Below, piece by piece: positions 46,491-57,747 of a stretch of DNA of 64,000 nucleotides. The position numbers were made by a program, and so were the translations under genes. The notes below the pieces were generated by a model that saw only the letters and a list, made by a program, of their open reading frames with translations, had not been told where the DNA came from and ran no database searches. Each line of letters begins with the position of its first letter. Position 1 is the stretch's first letter. Origin of the DNA: Saururus chinensis (lineage: Eukaryota > Streptophyta > Magnoliopsida > Piperales > Saururaceae); NCBI GenBank assembly GCA_035235625.1, contig CP141149.1:20029893-20093892 (forward strand), read 5' to 3'.

Positions 46491-47794
46491 AACACAACTC
46501 TTTCTCCGACTCCACACACAGAGACTACAAGAAGGCTCCTCCAAATCCGCATGTCAAGGACGAAGACACTGAGATTTGAACAATTTGAACCACACTCTCC
46601 TAACGTAACTCAACCTATTTATATAACCAGTGTTCCCCAATTTTTTGTCCATTCGTTACGGTATTGTCTCCTCTTCATTCCTTCCCTTCAAATATATGTT
46701 AATGACATACTTTAATCTGGAGGGGATAGTCGTTGATGCTTTCTGGGTTTTGGTTTCTGCCCAATATGAGTGATTAAAAAGTATTTCTTTGTTTATCATT
46801 CGTTGTTTTTTTGATCTGTTAGCGTTTAACTCCATTGAAAAGGTGGTTTCCTTTTTTATTTAATCAAGTTCCAGGAGGTTTGAAAATTTATGGATGGAAA
46901 ATTGTATTCGGTGTTTTCTTTTTCAGTAATTGTGTGTCCAGTGTTTTTTTTTATTTAAATTGAAATCGTGCAGGATTTTTCAAAACCCAGCTGCCCCCTC
47001 ATTTTGTGCGTGGTTGGATTACAATCAAACGCTGGAATAGAACTGCTCCTACCAATGTTAAAGCATTTGTCATCTTTAGAGAGATCTAGCCTCATGAACC
47101 AATTCTTTGAAGTCAAACTTCTTGTTAACAATTAAATAATACTTAAAAAATATGTTTTATATGACTCTTAATAATCTCCTTAATACTCTGTTGATAAGAA
47201 AAAAAGTATTAAGTTTTTGCGTAAATTTAATGGAGCACTAAGTAATTATTGGGGTAAAGATAGATACATTCAATTATAATTTATGGTTAAATAATTCTTA
47301 ATTTTTCCTTCTGTTTTATATTAATAATTTTATTTATTTTTTAAAATAAATTAATTATATTTAAATTTTAAAAATTAAATATAACTATTAATATAAGACA
47401 TATAGAGTATTAAACATATACAACTTCAACCACCGTAATTACATCTCACATCTCTAAATCAAGTTATCTTACAATTACCCGTCTATCCAGGGTAAAATAA
47501 ATAAATTTAATTAATTTTAAAAAATTAAATAAAACTATTAATACGAGATAAAAAGAGTATTTTATCTTATAATAATTATTTAATTTAGTTTTTAAAAATA
47601 AATTTAAATTAATTTATTTTTAAAAATTAATTAATTTGGGACGGGGAGGGAAGGGCCACACAAAATTTGCGAATGTTTTTTTTCCCAAATGATTTAGTGT
47701 AACAAACCCAGCCACATCATTACTACTAGGCGGTCGGTGGCCGCTGGATTAGCGAATCTCACAATTTGCTTAAACAAATTAGACGACGAAGACC
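46491..47794. other. Intergenic, no gene seen
   Basis: This is AT-rich DNA between MITE remains and the AAA-ATPase stop. Two decayed Stowaway-like pieces are suggested by 'ctattaatataagacat' (near 47385) and 'ggtaaaataaataaattt' (near 47490) to 'gggacggggaggg' (47640). Confidence 0.45.
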
Positions 47795-49255
47795 TTAATC
47801 GTCTCCTTCCTTAATCGTTTCGCCATTTTCGCCCTTCTCTTCTGACTTGACTGCTTCTTCACTGGCCTTGCCCAGAGCTTCGATCAGGCTCTCCAGGCAT
47901 GCCCTTGCATTTTCTTCAGGTGAAGTGGTAGAACTCTTGGGCATCAGATTCTCTGCTACGTCCGCAGGTGTTATCTTCGTGCCTTCTGCCTCCATCAGCT
48001 CTCGGATCCTCTCGAATAGTGGGTGGTCGTCCAGCAATAGGTAGTTCTTAGCGAGTATCTTGAAGGCTTCAAAGCAGCAGTAGGACATCTCGATATGCAC
48101 GTCCATTCTCCCTCTTCTAATCAGTGCTGGGTCGAGCTTCTCGATGTGGTTGGTGGTGAAGACGATGAGCCTCTCCCCTCCGCAGGACGACCAGAGGCCG
48201 TCAATGAAGTTCAGCAGTCCCGACAGTGTCACCTTGCTCTGCTTGTTCTCCTCATCCTTCCTCACGCCTGGCGGCTGGGTGCTTTCCTCTTCTGCCTTCT
48301 CCTCCTTCTTCTTCCTCTTCCCGGACAAGTCCTCGGAGCAGTCAATGTCCTCGATCAAGATGATCGACTTACTCGTCGTCTCGATTAGCAGCTTCCTCAG
48401 CTCCGTGTTGTCCTTCACCGCCGTCAGCTCCAAGTCGTAGACATCGTAGTCCAAGTGGTTTGCCATGGCAGCGATCATGGTCGACTTGCCGGTGCCGGGA
48501 GGCCCATATAAGAGAAATCCCCGCTTCCACGCCCTGCCGATTCGAGCGTAGAACTCCTTGTTGTTCCTGAAGCTCTCCAGGTCCTGGACAATCGCCGCCT
48601 TCTTGTCCGGGTGCATGGCCACTGACTGGAACGTGGCCGGGTGCTCGAACACCACATGGGTCCACGACGACTTCCTGTACTCGAAGTCATAGCTGCCACC
48701 TTTGGAGCTGTTGGTGAAGAGCCTTCGCTGCCGGTTCCGCACCTCGATGGCCTTCCCCTCCTCCATCACGTGCTTGAGGTAGTCCTCCATGACCGCCCGG
48801 TGAGCCCGGTGGAACGTGAGCCGGTAGTACTTCGCGCCATCCTGTGCCGGGTACAAGCTGATGGTCTTATTAGAGGTGAAGGTCTTAGTGGACGTCCACC
48901 AGACCTTGACCCCCCGGAACTCGTCGTGGACCTGCTCGTAGTCGTCCAGGCTGAGGACCAGGTTGCTGCTGTCCTTGCCGACGTCGGCCCTGAGGCGCTT
49001 GGCGGCTTTGGAGGTGGTGGCGCTCAGGTAAATCTTGATAGTGGAGTAGGCCTCGCTGCGCTTGAACCGCTCGCCGGTGTACTCGTGGAAGGTGACTTCT
49101 ACGTAAGGGTAGAAGAGGGCCCAGGCCTTGTCAACGTATTTCATCACGTAGAGGTCGAGCCCCTGGGGGAGGAACTGGCGGGCCATGGCCCAGAGGAACA
49201 TGAGGCTGGCCATGGCCTGGCTCAACGCTCCCCACCCTTGCTGCTCCATGAACAT
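47795..49255 (-). CDS. AAA-ATPase, BCS1-like (plant At3g28580/HSR4 type)
   Basis: Single-exon gene of 486 residues, a usual length for this plant family. The N-terminal helix (about residues 10-30, SQAMASLMFLWAMARQFLP) is a membrane segment. An AAA-associated domain (about 30-130) is followed by the AAA core. Walker A GPPGTGKS is at 251-258, Walker B IILIEDID at 298-305, sensor-1 TTNH at 367-370 and the arginine-finger context RRGRMD at 380-385. A charged insert (KRKKKEEKAEEE, 313-325) follows Walker B, as is common here. The tail is acidic. These proteins form ATP-driven rings in ER or mitochondrial membranes, and relatives are induced by salicylic acid, drought or pathogens; the substrate is unknown. 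The start at 49255 is the first Met in frame and aligns with the pseudogene start. The gene is the tandem sister of the pseudogene ending at 36106. Confidence 0.93.
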   Translation of the reverse strand: MFMEQQGWGALSQAMASLMFLWAMARQFLPQGLDLYVMKYVDKAWALFYPYVEVTFHEYTGERFKRSEAYSTIKIYLSATTSKAAKRLRADVGKDSSNLVLSLDDYEQVHDEFRGVKVWWTSTKTFTSNKTISLYPAQDGAKYYRLTFHRAHRAVMEDYLKHVMEEGKAIEVRNRQRRLFTNSSKGGSYDFEYRKSSWTHVVFEHPATFQSVAMHPDKKAAIVQDLESFRNNKEFYARIGRAWKRGFLLYGPPGTGKSTMIAAMANHLDYDVYDLELTAVKDNTELRKLLIETTSKSIILIEDIDCSEDLSGKRKKKEEKAEEESTQPPGVRKDEENKQSKVTLSGLLNFIDGLWSSCGGERLIVFTTNHIEKLDPALIRRGRMDVHIEMSYCCFEAFKILAKNYLLLDDHPLFERIRELMEAEGTKITPADVAENLMPKSSTTSPEENARACLESLIEALGKASEEAVKSEEKGENGETIKEGDD

Positions 49256-49360
49256 CTCCTAATTCTCACAACACATCACTGACTTGATCCTGCCGGAGTT
49301 TAATCGGCGTTTCCTCAGAGAGTGAAGAGCTTAAGGTATATATAAGAAGGGGGAAGGCTT
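49256..49360 (-). promoter_or_regulatory. Core promoter and leader of the AAA-ATPase
   Basis: On the minus strand TATATATA at 49344-49337 stands about 80 bases before the start codon. That leaves a leader of about 50 bases with 'ctcttcactctctgagg'. Spacing and sequence fit a plant TATA promoter. No intron is needed. Confidence 0.65.
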
Positions 49361-49439
49361 GATGATGCACGGCTCTTGACATCATCGGGACCCTCCAGGC
49401 TCGCGCGTGCACGAAGGGGAAGGTGGATGGAAGGGGCAA

Positions 49440-49570
49440 GCAGATATTTGTTGACTTGTCGTCAGACAAACCTTAGTCACCAAGGCTGCCACCTCATTAA
49501 ATAAACATCATTTGTCGTCTGGCAAGGGTTAGTGACAAAGCTACTACGTCATTAAATAAATTCGACGAAA
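49440..49570. promoter_or_regulatory. Duplicated upstream segment with W-box-like TTGACT
   Basis: Two copies of a unit of about 55 bases, each from 'ttgtcgtc' to 'cattaaataaa', lie about 190-310 bases upstream of the AAA-ATPase start. 'ttgact' at 49452, which fits the core of the WRKY-bound W-box, adjoins the first copy. Regulation by WRKY factors would suit this gene family, but it is only a guess from one short motif. Confidence 0.35.
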
Positions 49571-50646
49571 GAAATGGTGAAAGAGATGAAAAAGAAACTT
49601 AGAAATGGATACATTGATTTCCAACAAAATCTGCGATATATGTCATCAATGTGTTATGCCTTAGTCCCCAAGATACAAGTGTAGGTCCGGCAGCAAGGCA
49701 TTTATATTTTATACCCGATTTCTACCTTATTGGTGTGAGTCCCCCATCAATCAATGTTTTTTAGTAAAAGAATGCGGCTATATGCGCCTTAGTGAAGCCT
49801 TAGTAAATTTCAGATTCCCCAAACAAAGAAAAGTGTGGTATATTTTTTTACTTTAGTATCCTAATTTTTCCTATTATTTTATTCCACTTCTCCCAAACCT
49901 AAAACTTCCAAAAAAAAACTTATATCTCCTTCTCTAACTCTGATAAAGGCGGTGACAGTTTTGATTGTGGTGGCAACTCCATCTCTAGCTCCACTTCACC
50001 CTCCCCCCCGCCCCCATATTTGGTCGTTGCTTAGGCTAGCCAACCATAACTAGATATGGCCCTTGACGGTGACCTCCTCCTTTTCGTAGGAAGTCAACAA
50101 TGCAAGGGAATGAAGAAGAAAAATCAAAGTCAGTGTGACACTAGTGTAGGAGAAGAATGTGAGAGGAAGGCATGGGGTAAAGAGATGTTAAAAAAATACT
50201 TTCATATGTGGGAGATTTTAGGAGGGAATAATTTTTAATGTTCCTCACTCACTATAAGTCCAGCGTAAGGAATACATGAGGTTGTTCATCTATGAGATTG
50301 ACAGTGCATATTAGCGTTGGTATTCCCTAGTGCGTGCTTCATCGCTCTTAGAAATGAACAGCCCCAAACATTCTAAAACTAGGCTCATAGGGAGCATGGA
50401 GCATGAAAAACTCTTCCTTTTAGGGATATGGTTGGGGTAGATAAGAAATGAGGGACATAGTTTAATGGGTTGCAAATAACCACATTTTTTTTGTAAAAAA
50501 TGTATGTGTTTACTACATGTTTACGAATGGGGACTTGCACCTAATTTAGTGAAAAGGCTCACATCCGATCTCAACCAATTCAGATTACTAGACAGAGAAG
50601 TGGGACCAAGTTGGGATAGGTCTTACTTTTTGTAGTATGAGAATTA
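49571..50646. other. Intergenic, no gene seen
   Basis: The sequence is mixed, with a C-rich run at 50010-50025. Open frames of 60-70 codons have no recognisable motif. No element ends were found. Confidence 0.4.
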
Positions 50647-50843
50647 TACTCCCTTTATCTTATATTAATTGCTATATTTAGAAAAATAGTGATTCTTATT
50701 GAGTGATGAAACCGACTTCTATAAAAGTAAAATAATCTCATGATACTCAAGTACCCAACTACTTAAATTAAACAAATTAGAACTATTAATATGTAACAAA
50801 CATTTTTGCCAAATAGAGCTATTAATGTAGGACGGAGGGGGTA
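50647..50843. mobile_element. Stowaway-like MITE
   Basis: It runs from 'tactccctttatcttatat' to 'aggacggagggggta', with mirrored 'attaattgctatatttag' and 'aaatagagctattaatg'. About 197 bases. Confidence 0.75.
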
Positions 50844-50938
50844 TATTTCTCTTATTAATATGAATGTTAGTACTAAAAAATTCATCAACTTTGCTTCTAT
50901 TGAAAAAGCCAACTTGCATTTTGATCTTAATATCTGGC

Positions 50939-50970
<32 letters not shown>

Positions 50971-50975
50971 TCCCG

Positions 50976-51173
50976 TTTATATGAGCCCGGGCTCATATAT
51001 ACCTATGTGAGCCCGAGTTCTATGAGCCCTCGGATTTACATCCGACGACCCATAATACTCATGGGTTTATAATACTCATGAAACCTATAAATATTATGGG
51101 CTGCCGGATGTAAATCTGACAGCCCATAGAGCCTGGGCTCACATAAGTATATATGAGCCTGGGCTCATATAAA
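50976..51173. mobile_element. Foldback MITE in microsatellite, copy 2
   Basis: This is the second member of the 198-bp family at 18846. It starts 'tttatatgagcccggg', ends 'gcctgggctcatataaa' and has mirrored halves ('ggatttacatccgacg' against 'gccggatgtaaatctg'). On the left stand (TA)n and (GA)n runs (50939-50970) and on the right a short TA run (51182-51193). Confidence 0.75.
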
Positions 51174-51193
51174 CTTTTTCCATATATATATAT

Positions 51194-51900
51194 AAACCCC
51201 AATTCAATTGGGTTTCATTAATTAATAACTTAGAATGTAGCTAGTAGTAGTAATAGTAGTAGTAGTATGAGAGTTTAGGGGAGAGAGAGTTTTTGGGTCA
51301 GACCCAATCTTGGGTGAAAAAAAGAGAGTAAAAAACCCAACCCATAATAAGTGTGGCTCGCTCATTGGCTATTGCCCAGCCCAACCCAACCCACCTCTCT
51401 AGCTCTCTAAAATTTCAAATCAGTCATTCCCAAACTTATATAAAAACAAAACACCCCCCCCCTTCCGCCATTGCGTGCTCTCTTATCTCTCCCGTCTCAA
51501 ACTCAACACCATCTAAAACCTGGAAAACCCTTGACCACAAAGAATAACCTCAACTTCCACCAAGCCTATGCTCCTCAACAGCCGCCTTCTCCACTAGCAG
51601 CAAGAGAGCTAGGGCCTCTTCCTTGACACCCAATCCAATGCCCTTGCTGCTCCTCTACATCTTCTTCGGCCCTTCTAGTAGAGTTTAGGGGAGGGAGAGC
51701 CCGCTCGAATAGCCTTTAAAGTTCTACGGTAGAGCTAGTTGTTCGCCACTCAGCTGTTGGCCCTTCACTGCAGGCAGAGTTGGTCCCGAAAGAGGACGCT
51801 CATAGAGAGGTCTCCGTCTCTAGGGACGAGAAGATTGAGGTTGAAGGAAAGAAGGCTGATTTGATTGTGTCATTGAACGTAGGGGGCGTTTGACAAACAA
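51194..51900 (+). other. Possible gene fragment, unrecognised
   Basis: The phrase 'gagtttaggggag' occurs at 51272 and 51684. Between them one frame reads PSLCSSTAAFSTSSKRARAS, which looks like a plastid transit peptide. Later, 51760-51890 gives LQAELVPKEDAHREVSVSRD and KIEVEGKKADLIVSLN, followed by a GT. The pieces are in different frames and no family is recognised. It could be a decayed host gene start or a fragment carried by a transposon. Confidence 0.25.
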
Positions 51901-52827
51901 TTTTACGTAGAAATAAAATAAATTGGCTTTAGAATTGATTTTTAAAAAGAAAAGTAAAAATGAAAGATGTTTGATTCAAGTTTTATTGGATGATTTTAAA
52001 GGAAAAATATATGTTAGCTCACTCTTGATTTTTTGTGTGTAAAATGACAAAGATATCCTCCATCATAATTATCCTCCATCATAATTGTCATAATGTTTGC
52101 TGGTAGGCATTTTCAGTGAGGTTTTTATTGATGAAGTTTCCTAGAAGGGGGGAAATGAAAAGAGTCCTGCACTCATGTAATGTAGAAAGTTCAATGATTT
52201 TTTAATCTTCAGAATTATAGTCTATTTTATTGGTTGCCCGGGAATCCGATGGTTTTTGAAGTTGTCATGTGAACTAATGCATATCAAAGGCAAGCTTTAT
52301 ACTATGCTCACTTTTTCATACATGTTGACTAGAGTTGCTTTTACTTTTTTTTTTATTTCTCAATTTTAGTAGTCTCTTGAGTATTCAACTGCTAGTGATG
52401 CACTAACTCAGAATAAAAAACTTTTTTTGCATAAAGCATCATTAACCTAATACAATTTTTTTTATTTTCTATAAAATATATTCTGAATAAGATAGTCCAC
52501 TCTTAAGTTTCTTTAATCAACATAGATGAATATGTTTGCTCTCAAAACTTTAGAACCACTAGATTCGATTGAACTAACATAACAACATTAACCACAATTC
52601 GTATGAAGTGTTAATCAAAATTTTTGTTTTATCATATGCATGATTCATTGACTTGAATAAATGGTTTCAAATTAATTTTTTCAAGACTACCTATAAGATT
52701 TTTTATTGATTCTTGCTAGAGGATGAATGGTAGTAAAAAACATTTTTCCTAATTTCATGAACTAATCAAAAGAGTATATTGATCAGACCAAGTAAGCCAC
52801 ATAGACACTACCATTACCAAATAATAG
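51901..52827. other. Intergenic, no gene seen
   Basis: It begins with 'ggggcgtttgacaaac' (51889), which resembles a PIF/Tourist terminus, but no partner end was found. The rest is AT-rich without coding signals. Confidence 0.4.
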
Positions 52828-52932
52828 CTTTTGTCCTATATTAATAGCTTCATTTGGTTTTTCATAAAGAACTAATTTTAATTTATTTTAAAAAATTAAA
52901 TAAAATTATAAATAAAGAATGGAGAGAATATA
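52828..52932. mobile_element. Decayed Stowaway-like fragment
   Basis: 'tcctatattaatagcttca' at the left and 'aaataaagaatggagaga' at the right keep the family pattern in about 105 bases. Much of the interior is lost. Confidence 0.5.
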
Positions 52933-53595
52933 ATATGGATTCTAATTGTAAAAGTTGCTCACTGATAATACATAAATTTTCCATGCAAATGCATTATCAC
53001 AAAGATTTAGAGTTGGAAATAAGAAGAAATAATTAGAGTGCCTAGTAAGTACTAAGTGACTCCTACTAAAAAGATGAGAAAGTACTCTGTTTAAGTAATT
53101 GGAGGTGTACAGTAATTAATAAACGATTTAGCACCATTGATACGAGTTTATGCATGCTGATTTAGTCTCTTTTTGTGTGATCTTCTTCGTAATGAAAATC
53201 ATTATTAGGTGAATTGTTATATTTGAGTTCATTGTTTGCCATTTATTTATTCATCCTATGAGGTTTGTCTTGGAAATAGTTTTTGTCTAATCAATACATG
53301 CTTAGGTTAATATGCAATAACTTATCTATCTCATTTGATACTTGCTTGCTAGGGGCGAAGGTTGGGATGAGACTCAATTGCAATTAAAGCCGTGAAACTA
53401 AAATTTTTTCACAAACGGGCAAACAAATTAATAAAAATCTAAACCAATAGAATAATGAGTTGGGACCTTAGTTACGGGAGAACATTTGCCCCCAAAATGG
53501 TATCTCTTTCTCTCTCCAGCCTTTGTTTACCCATTGATCTTGCTTTTTTAATTTTCTGAATTAGTGTTTTCCCTAGTAGCTAGAATTTTTTTAGA
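52933..53595. other. Intergenic, no gene seen
   Basis: AT-rich DNA between two Stowaway-like elements. No open frame with known motifs and no element ends were seen. Confidence 0.4.
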
Positions 53596-53798
53596 TACTC
53601 CCTCCGTCTTATGCTAATATCATTATTTAAAAAAGAATGTCACATATTAATAATTTCATTTGGTTCAATTTAAAGAGTTGTGTACTTAAAAGACATTCTA
53701 TAATCTTATTTTATATTCTCTTGGCAATGGATCCCACTATTTAATAAAAACCAATATATTTCTAAATACAGCTATTAATATACAACTACACAGGAGTA
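53596..53798. mobile_element. Stowaway-like MITE
   Basis: It runs from 'tactccctccgtcttatg' to 'cacaggagta'. The interior has the common 'ggttcaatttaaagagttg' and 'ctattaatatacaa' words. About 200 bases. Confidence 0.7.
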
Positions 53799-54370
53799 CA
53801 TGGTAACTAGAATTCAATCTCCTTCAAATATCTCAATTTCTTTTTTGAACGTAGCTTAAGATGATGTCTAACCACACCTACTTTTCTTACACATCAAAAT
53901 CACATAACAAAAACTCACACGAGTTTTGATTTGATAAGTGAACCCAAGTGAACATTGTGTGAGGCTCACTTATCCAATCCAATCAAAACTCATTTGTGAG
54001 TTTTTGTGGGTGTTTTGGTTGTGGGAATATCACTATCTTGTGGGAGAACGTACGCCCCCACACCTATCCTCATTTGTCCATTGAAGTGAGGCACCAATCT
54101 AATTTGGTTTTTTATATATTAGCAAAAATATACATGTATTATGCATGTAAATAAAAATTAAATAAGATAAAATAAAATATATATTAAATAAAGATCTCTC
54201 TTGCATGCTATAGTTATAATATATTGTTTTGATGATCACAATGATAATTAGTTATGTACACCAACTCTACATGAACCCATATATACGCATAGTAGGCAAT
54301 TGTAAATCCAAATTTTATAGGTTAAATTTTATGTCATAGGTTAGTAAAGACAATAGTATCAAAAGACTTA
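53799..54370. other. Intergenic, no gene seen
   Basis: A short inverted pair, 'cactcatttgtgag'-like words around 53905-54000 ('aaaactcacacgagttttga', 'tcaaaactcatttgtgag'), may be a remnant MITE. The rest is AT-rich and non-coding. Confidence 0.4.
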
Positions 54371-54949
54371 GGGTCTGTTTGGATTGGTGGAAACCGGGAG
54401 AAAGAAAAAGAGAAAATGAATCCAGGTGAAAGGGAAACCAGGATATTCCTAAAAAAATTTACTGTTTCATTGTATAAATGATGTTAGAGAAAATTAACAG
54501 TGATGGTTGTGGTATTAGTCGTGGTGGTAGTTACAGTGGTGGTAGCGGTGGTGGTTATGGCGGTGGTAGTGGTGGCAGCAGTGGTAGTGGCGGCGGCGGC
54601 GGTGATGGTTGCAGCGGTGGCAGTGGTAATGGTGGCAGCAGCAATGGTGGTAGCGGTGGCAGTTGTGGTGGTGGTAGTAGCAACGGTAGTGGGGTGGTGG
54701 TGGCGACAGCGGCGGTGGTGGAGGTGGTGACAATGATGGTGGTAGTAGTAGCTGTAAGACATAAGTCTTTAATACACTGTTTTTCTCCCAAAATTAATGG
54801 GTTGATGGGTAGAAAGTTTTTGGGCTAATTTTTACTCCATTTTTTTATTTTTTCACTCTAGTTTCTATTTTCCCGTTGCACTAAATAGTGAAAACTAATT
54901 TTAAGAAGATTCATTTTTTTCTCCACTTTTTACCAATCCAAACAGACCC
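54371..54949. mobile_element. Tourist/PIF-type MITE with (GGT)n-like core
   Basis: The ends GGGTCTGTTTGGATTGGT and ACCAATCCAAACAGACCC are perfect inverted repeats of 18 bases, flanked by TTA and TTT, close to the TWA target of this class. The centre (54500-54770) is a GGT/GGC-rich trinucleotide repeat that stays open in several frames. It would encode poly-Gly/Ser, poly-Val or His/Thr-rich peptides and is taken as non-coding. Confidence 0.85.
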
Positions 54950-55033
54950 TTTGTGTTATGAAGTATGTTATTGATATTTATGATCAATTTGGCGGCATGT
55001 TTTATTTGATAGCGTTAAAAATATGAAAATTTG

Positions 55034-55144
<111 letters not shown>

Positions 55145-55710
55145 GAGTAATGTACAAAAAAAGTTCAAGAAAATATAGTCATGTAAGATCTTGTTTGATA
55201 AAGTTCATCAAGACTTTCTAAATATACCAAGAGCGCAAGAATCTGAGTTCGGGAGTGTGAGATATAATATTATAAAGTTAAAATTAACATTACTTAAAAG
55301 AAAAGGATTATGATTTTAATATCTTTGACATTTTGGGGATTAAAATGGGTCAAATAGAGGTAAAATAAGGATTAACAGTATAAAACATGGGTCAAATTGT
55401 CTGAAAACGCTATAGTACACCAATTTACTTTATATTATAGAGTAATGCTATTCTGCGATGAAGATTCTCACGTCATAATGCTACTTCATCACTTTTACAC
55501 CATTGATGTGTGAGGCTCATTTTTGTAGGCCCCACACATCAATGTTGGAAAAGTGATAAAATAGTGTTTTGATATGTAAATCTTCACGTCGTTAAAGTAT
55601 TTTTCTATATTATAATATAATTACCCCCTTCATCCTGAAATAAATGTCATATTTTAAAATAGTCAAATATTTAAACTCCCTTATATTACTCAGAAGTTTT
55701 TTAATATATA

Positions 55711-55866
55711 TATTTTAAAACAAATATCTCATTTACTCAGATGTCAACCACTATATCTTCTCTTTTATATATATCTTCTCTTATATATATATATAAGAGA
55801 AGATATATATAAAAGAGAAGATATAGTGGTTGACATCTGAGTAAATGAGATGTTTGTTTTAAGATA
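55711..55866. repeat. Near-perfect 156-bp palindrome
   Basis: The arms of 78 bases pair throughout with only two G-T type mismatches (centre at 55788/55789). The arm contains 'catttactcagatgtcaacc' and 'atatcttctctttta'. The centre is a TA run. It lies within a degenerate Stowaway-like sequence (55621-55910, 'cccccttcatcctgaaata' to 'ttttaggatgaggag') and just before the right duplication copy. Transcription would give a long hairpin. Confidence 0.85.
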
Positions 55867-57448
55867 AATAATTTTTTGAAATGAGACACTTATTTTAGGA
55901 TGAGGAGATCAATTTTAAATTCTAACTTACTAGCCTAGTAACCTTCAATGATAATCAACACATATGAGTATTGTACACCACTAATTTTTCAACCAGAAAA
56001 AAGGCTGCCTAAAATATGGGCGACGTGATGTAACATTGCTGCTAATTATCATTATATGAAAATTAGATACAAAATAATATGTTTTTGGCTTCTATGTAGG
56101 ATCATTTACAACTAATCGCAATAATTTGCAACCTTAAAATCTCTTAAACATTCCTTAAATACATAACATTTTCATAGAACCAACGAGATAGGGTGGAATT
56201 GGGCCTGTCTTCAACGTTTATGGTCATGGATGAGGTTTAGACTTGCTTTGGGCTCACCAGGCGGGCTGGGTGGACAGGGATTGTAGGCCCATTAATTGAT
56301 GCCTACACATGCTTCATCCTGGAGGAACAACTATGCACTTTTTTGTTCATCCACGTTTGTTCATGGATAACAGAGTGCCATCTACATAAACCTAAAGGCC
56401 CATTCAAAAAGTCTAAAACGGGCTCAACCGCTGAAAACTGAGAAGCCTCAAAGAAAGCGGCATTTTTTATTAGCGCGTATGCATGTTAACTTGTGTCTAA
56501 AATGGGCCTATTAGCTGACCGGATCTGCCAAAATCTGCCATCTTCAACTGATTGACCATTCTTGGGCCTGGCTCATTCTGCACCCAACCAGGGTTTTTTC
56601 CAAATGAACGGTTTGATTTAGATTGGGGCCCAAACAGAACAACCCACATGCTTTTATTGTACATCAGGTCGACCATTCTCCACCCTAACATGCCCGCCTC
56701 TTATGATGAAATTTTAGGCCCATTTCCTATTACGCCCCAAAATTTCAAGGTAAATTTTGGGAATTCAAGGCATGAAGTTCACATCATATTTTTGAAAATT
56801 TGTAAAATTATTTATTTTTTAATTATAAGTTGAATATCACCTCTCATTATTTCCAGGGCCACATTGGATTGTAATTAAACAATTAATCAAAATTAATCAT
56901 ATTAAATATATTAAGTCATTTCTTATAATATTATCATAACATCGATCAAGTTCATTTTGTAGTTTTCTCATGAAAATTAATATTTTTAGAACCTTTTAAG
57001 AGATAAATAAATTAAGATTGATACTTGTACATTTAGAATATTCAATGAGATTTTTTTATCTATTGGACTAGCCAATATCCAACCCAACAACTAGGCATAA
57101 AAGAATCAACTTATAGTGGAGTGTCTTCTATTTTTTTTATACAGAAACATCAACTTTGTTAAGAATCTTCAACTATATCATCTCACACACGAATGTTTTC
57201 AACATAAATATATCAGTTCATACATCTCTAATAATATACAAGAGATATTAATTAAAACCAAAAGATAAAAATCACCATTTTTATATTTTCCAAAACATGA
57301 TTCATGTCAATTTAAATTATAAGTCTCTTCACCCAAAGTACATAAATATTATTAAATTATACTAAAATCATTCATGTGAATCATGAAATAATTCATCTAA
57401 TATAACATGATAATAAACCTTATTCATATCATAAGAAATATAAGAATA

Positions 57449-57652
57449 CACTCCCTCCATCCTATATTAATGGTTATATTTAGAAAAATAGTGATTTTTA
57501 TTTAATGGTAAAATCCACTTCTAAAAGAAGGAAAAATAAACTTATGATATTTTTTTCGAGTACCCAACTACTTAAAATTAAACAAAATTGAGTTATTAAT
57601 ATGGAACAATTTTTTTACCAAATAGAGCTATTAATTTGGGGTGGAGGGAGTA
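57449..57652. mobile_element. Stowaway-like MITE (right duplication copy)
   Basis: Same insertion as 16616-16816, at the equivalent site. It runs from 'ctccctccatcctatatt' to 'gtggagggagta'. Confidence 0.8.
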
Positions 57653-57747
57653 GTATACAAATATCACTTATCTAGACTAGAAGAGAGATGTTTCCTACCT
57701 TAAATGACAACAAAGTTTTGATAAAAGTCCTCCTAAAGATGTCTGCC

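Noticed and set aside
54478-54828. Gly/Ser-rich protein gene
   Set aside because: Trinucleotide repeat inside a MITE, equally open on both strands, with no promoter or conserved flanks.
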